Source: Chelydra serpentina
Taxonomy: Eukaryota > Chordata > Testudines > Chelydridae
Length of the DNA: 64,000 nucleotides
NCBI GenBank assembly: GCA_037349315.1
Contig: JBAIAC010000007.1
Span: 49,067,001-49,131,000 of the forward strand
Direction: 5' to 3'
The stretch's first letter is position 1; every line of letters begins with the position of its first letter. Below are positions 63,220 through 64,000 of this stretch, one piece after another. The notes under the pieces were generated by a model. It searched no databases and was not told where the DNA came from. It saw only the letters and a program-made list of their open reading frames with translations. The translations under genes and the position numbers were made by a program.

Positions 63220-64000
63220 GTTGCCCCAGCTAAGCCAAATTTGACATCATCCGCCACTTGGTTATAATATGCCTCATGATCGCTGAGTGCCAGGATGTTA
63301 AATTTTCGCTTCAGCTGATTACGAGTGCGCTTATCACCACACTGGCGAGCTGTGGCCTTCCATCTAATTATCTGGAAGGCCTCCTCCGATAGTCGGGGCC
63401 GGTGTGCTGAATGCCTTTAGCCAATTATCTGCTCAGCAGATTGGTTGGGAATAGAAGTGAACAGGGACCAGGCAACCTCCATGTCGTCTGGCAGATTAGC
63501 TAGAGCCGAGAATGTGTTGCTGACATCAATACAAAACCTGTATTGTATTGTAAGTACGTCAATGTCAAACGTCATCATCATCACAGAGGGCTTACCTGCT
63601 CATTGGAACATCAACACCATACAGGTGACCACTAGATGGTGGAGTGGCTGGCTGGTTCAAATAGAAATTGGACTGACTTGCGATTTGAAAATAAAATGTA
63701 ACCTGAGTGCTTTTAAATATATTCTCCTCTAAGAGCCTGCATTTATGCTACTAGCTGAGAAGAACAGCTGAAAACCAAAATAGCATAAAAATATTCTTGA
63801 AACAATGCTTAATGAGAAGGCAAAATGGAAACAGTAGGCAAACCCCCAGAAACGCAGCATACGTAGCTGCATATATTGTTAGAGGAAAAACATTTTCAAG
63901 TTGCATATCACCCCTATGGAGGTGTTGTCAAGTTTAATCCACCTAAAAAACAATATAATGAAGAGGCAGCTGTCAGGTAGGGGTTTTGGTGCTATCGGAA

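Larger units (their letters stand above)
60519..63590 (-). mobile_element. RTE-clade LINE, interrupted twice
   Basis: A minus-strand non-LTR retrotransposon. It survives as 63590-62647, 62009-61909 and 61608-60519, with a CR1 and a Harbinger-like MITE between. The three parts join in register at the nucleotide level. It ends in a (GAA)n-type tail (GAAGAAGAAGAAG at about 60521-60533), typical of RTE. The 5' limit is unclear and no apurinic endonuclease domain was recognised. RTE-X is the likeliest group by the LLYGCKTWTLRHTDWTKLEA block. Confidence 0.85.
59651..64000 (-). other. RASGRP1: RASGRP1 5' intron, running off the window
   Basis: No match to the RASGRP1 N-terminus was found here, so the first exon(s) lie beyond 64000. 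60519-63590 is a nested RTE/MITE/CR1 complex. 59660-60518 contains a CACTTAAGCA-type repeat (59938-59990) and otherwise nothing named. 63600-64000 shows nothing recognised. Confidence 0.75.

Overview
This is vertebrate nuclear DNA, most likely from a turtle. The evidence is a recognisable RASGRP1 gene spread over many exons, many CR1 LINE fragments, and a set of amniote repeats: hAT and Harbinger-like MITEs, L2-tailed SINEs, an RTE LINE, an R2-clade LINE and a Gmr1-like LTR element. The species call is inference from the repeat mix. There are no bacterial features, rRNA, tRNA or CRISPR arrays.

The only host gene I can support is RASGRP1 on the minus strand. Fifteen coding exons run from 59650 down to the stop codon at 16893. 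They are all in phase with each other and give about 717 residues plus stop: most of the REM domain, the CDC25/RasGEF domain, two EF-hands, a C1 domain and the C-terminal coiled coil. The 5' exon(s), with the start codon and promoter, lie beyond 64000. The intron at 57265-59544 has textbook minor-spliceosome AT-AC signals.

Layout: 1-2641 is intergenic with one Harbinger-like MITE. 2642-8121 is a decayed LTR retrotransposon on the minus strand with integrase upstream of reverse transcriptase (the Gmr1 order). 8122-10400 is intergenic. 10401-13815 is a hAT relic with inverted arms. It is split by a 5'-truncated R2-clade retrotransposon flanked by an 86-bp direct repeat. 14043-16892 is the 3' flank or 3' UTR of RASGRP1. 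17028-59544 is RASGRP1 exons and repeat-filled introns. 59651-64000 is a 5' intron holding an RTE-clade LINE that was itself invaded by a Harbinger-like MITE and a CR1.

All the transposon reading frames are broken, truncated or both, except a 319-codon CR1 reverse transcriptase frame at 24676-25635 that is open but 5'-truncated. Exon boundaries were placed by reading frame, splice sites and resemblance to the RASGRP1 protein as I know it. No alignment program was run.
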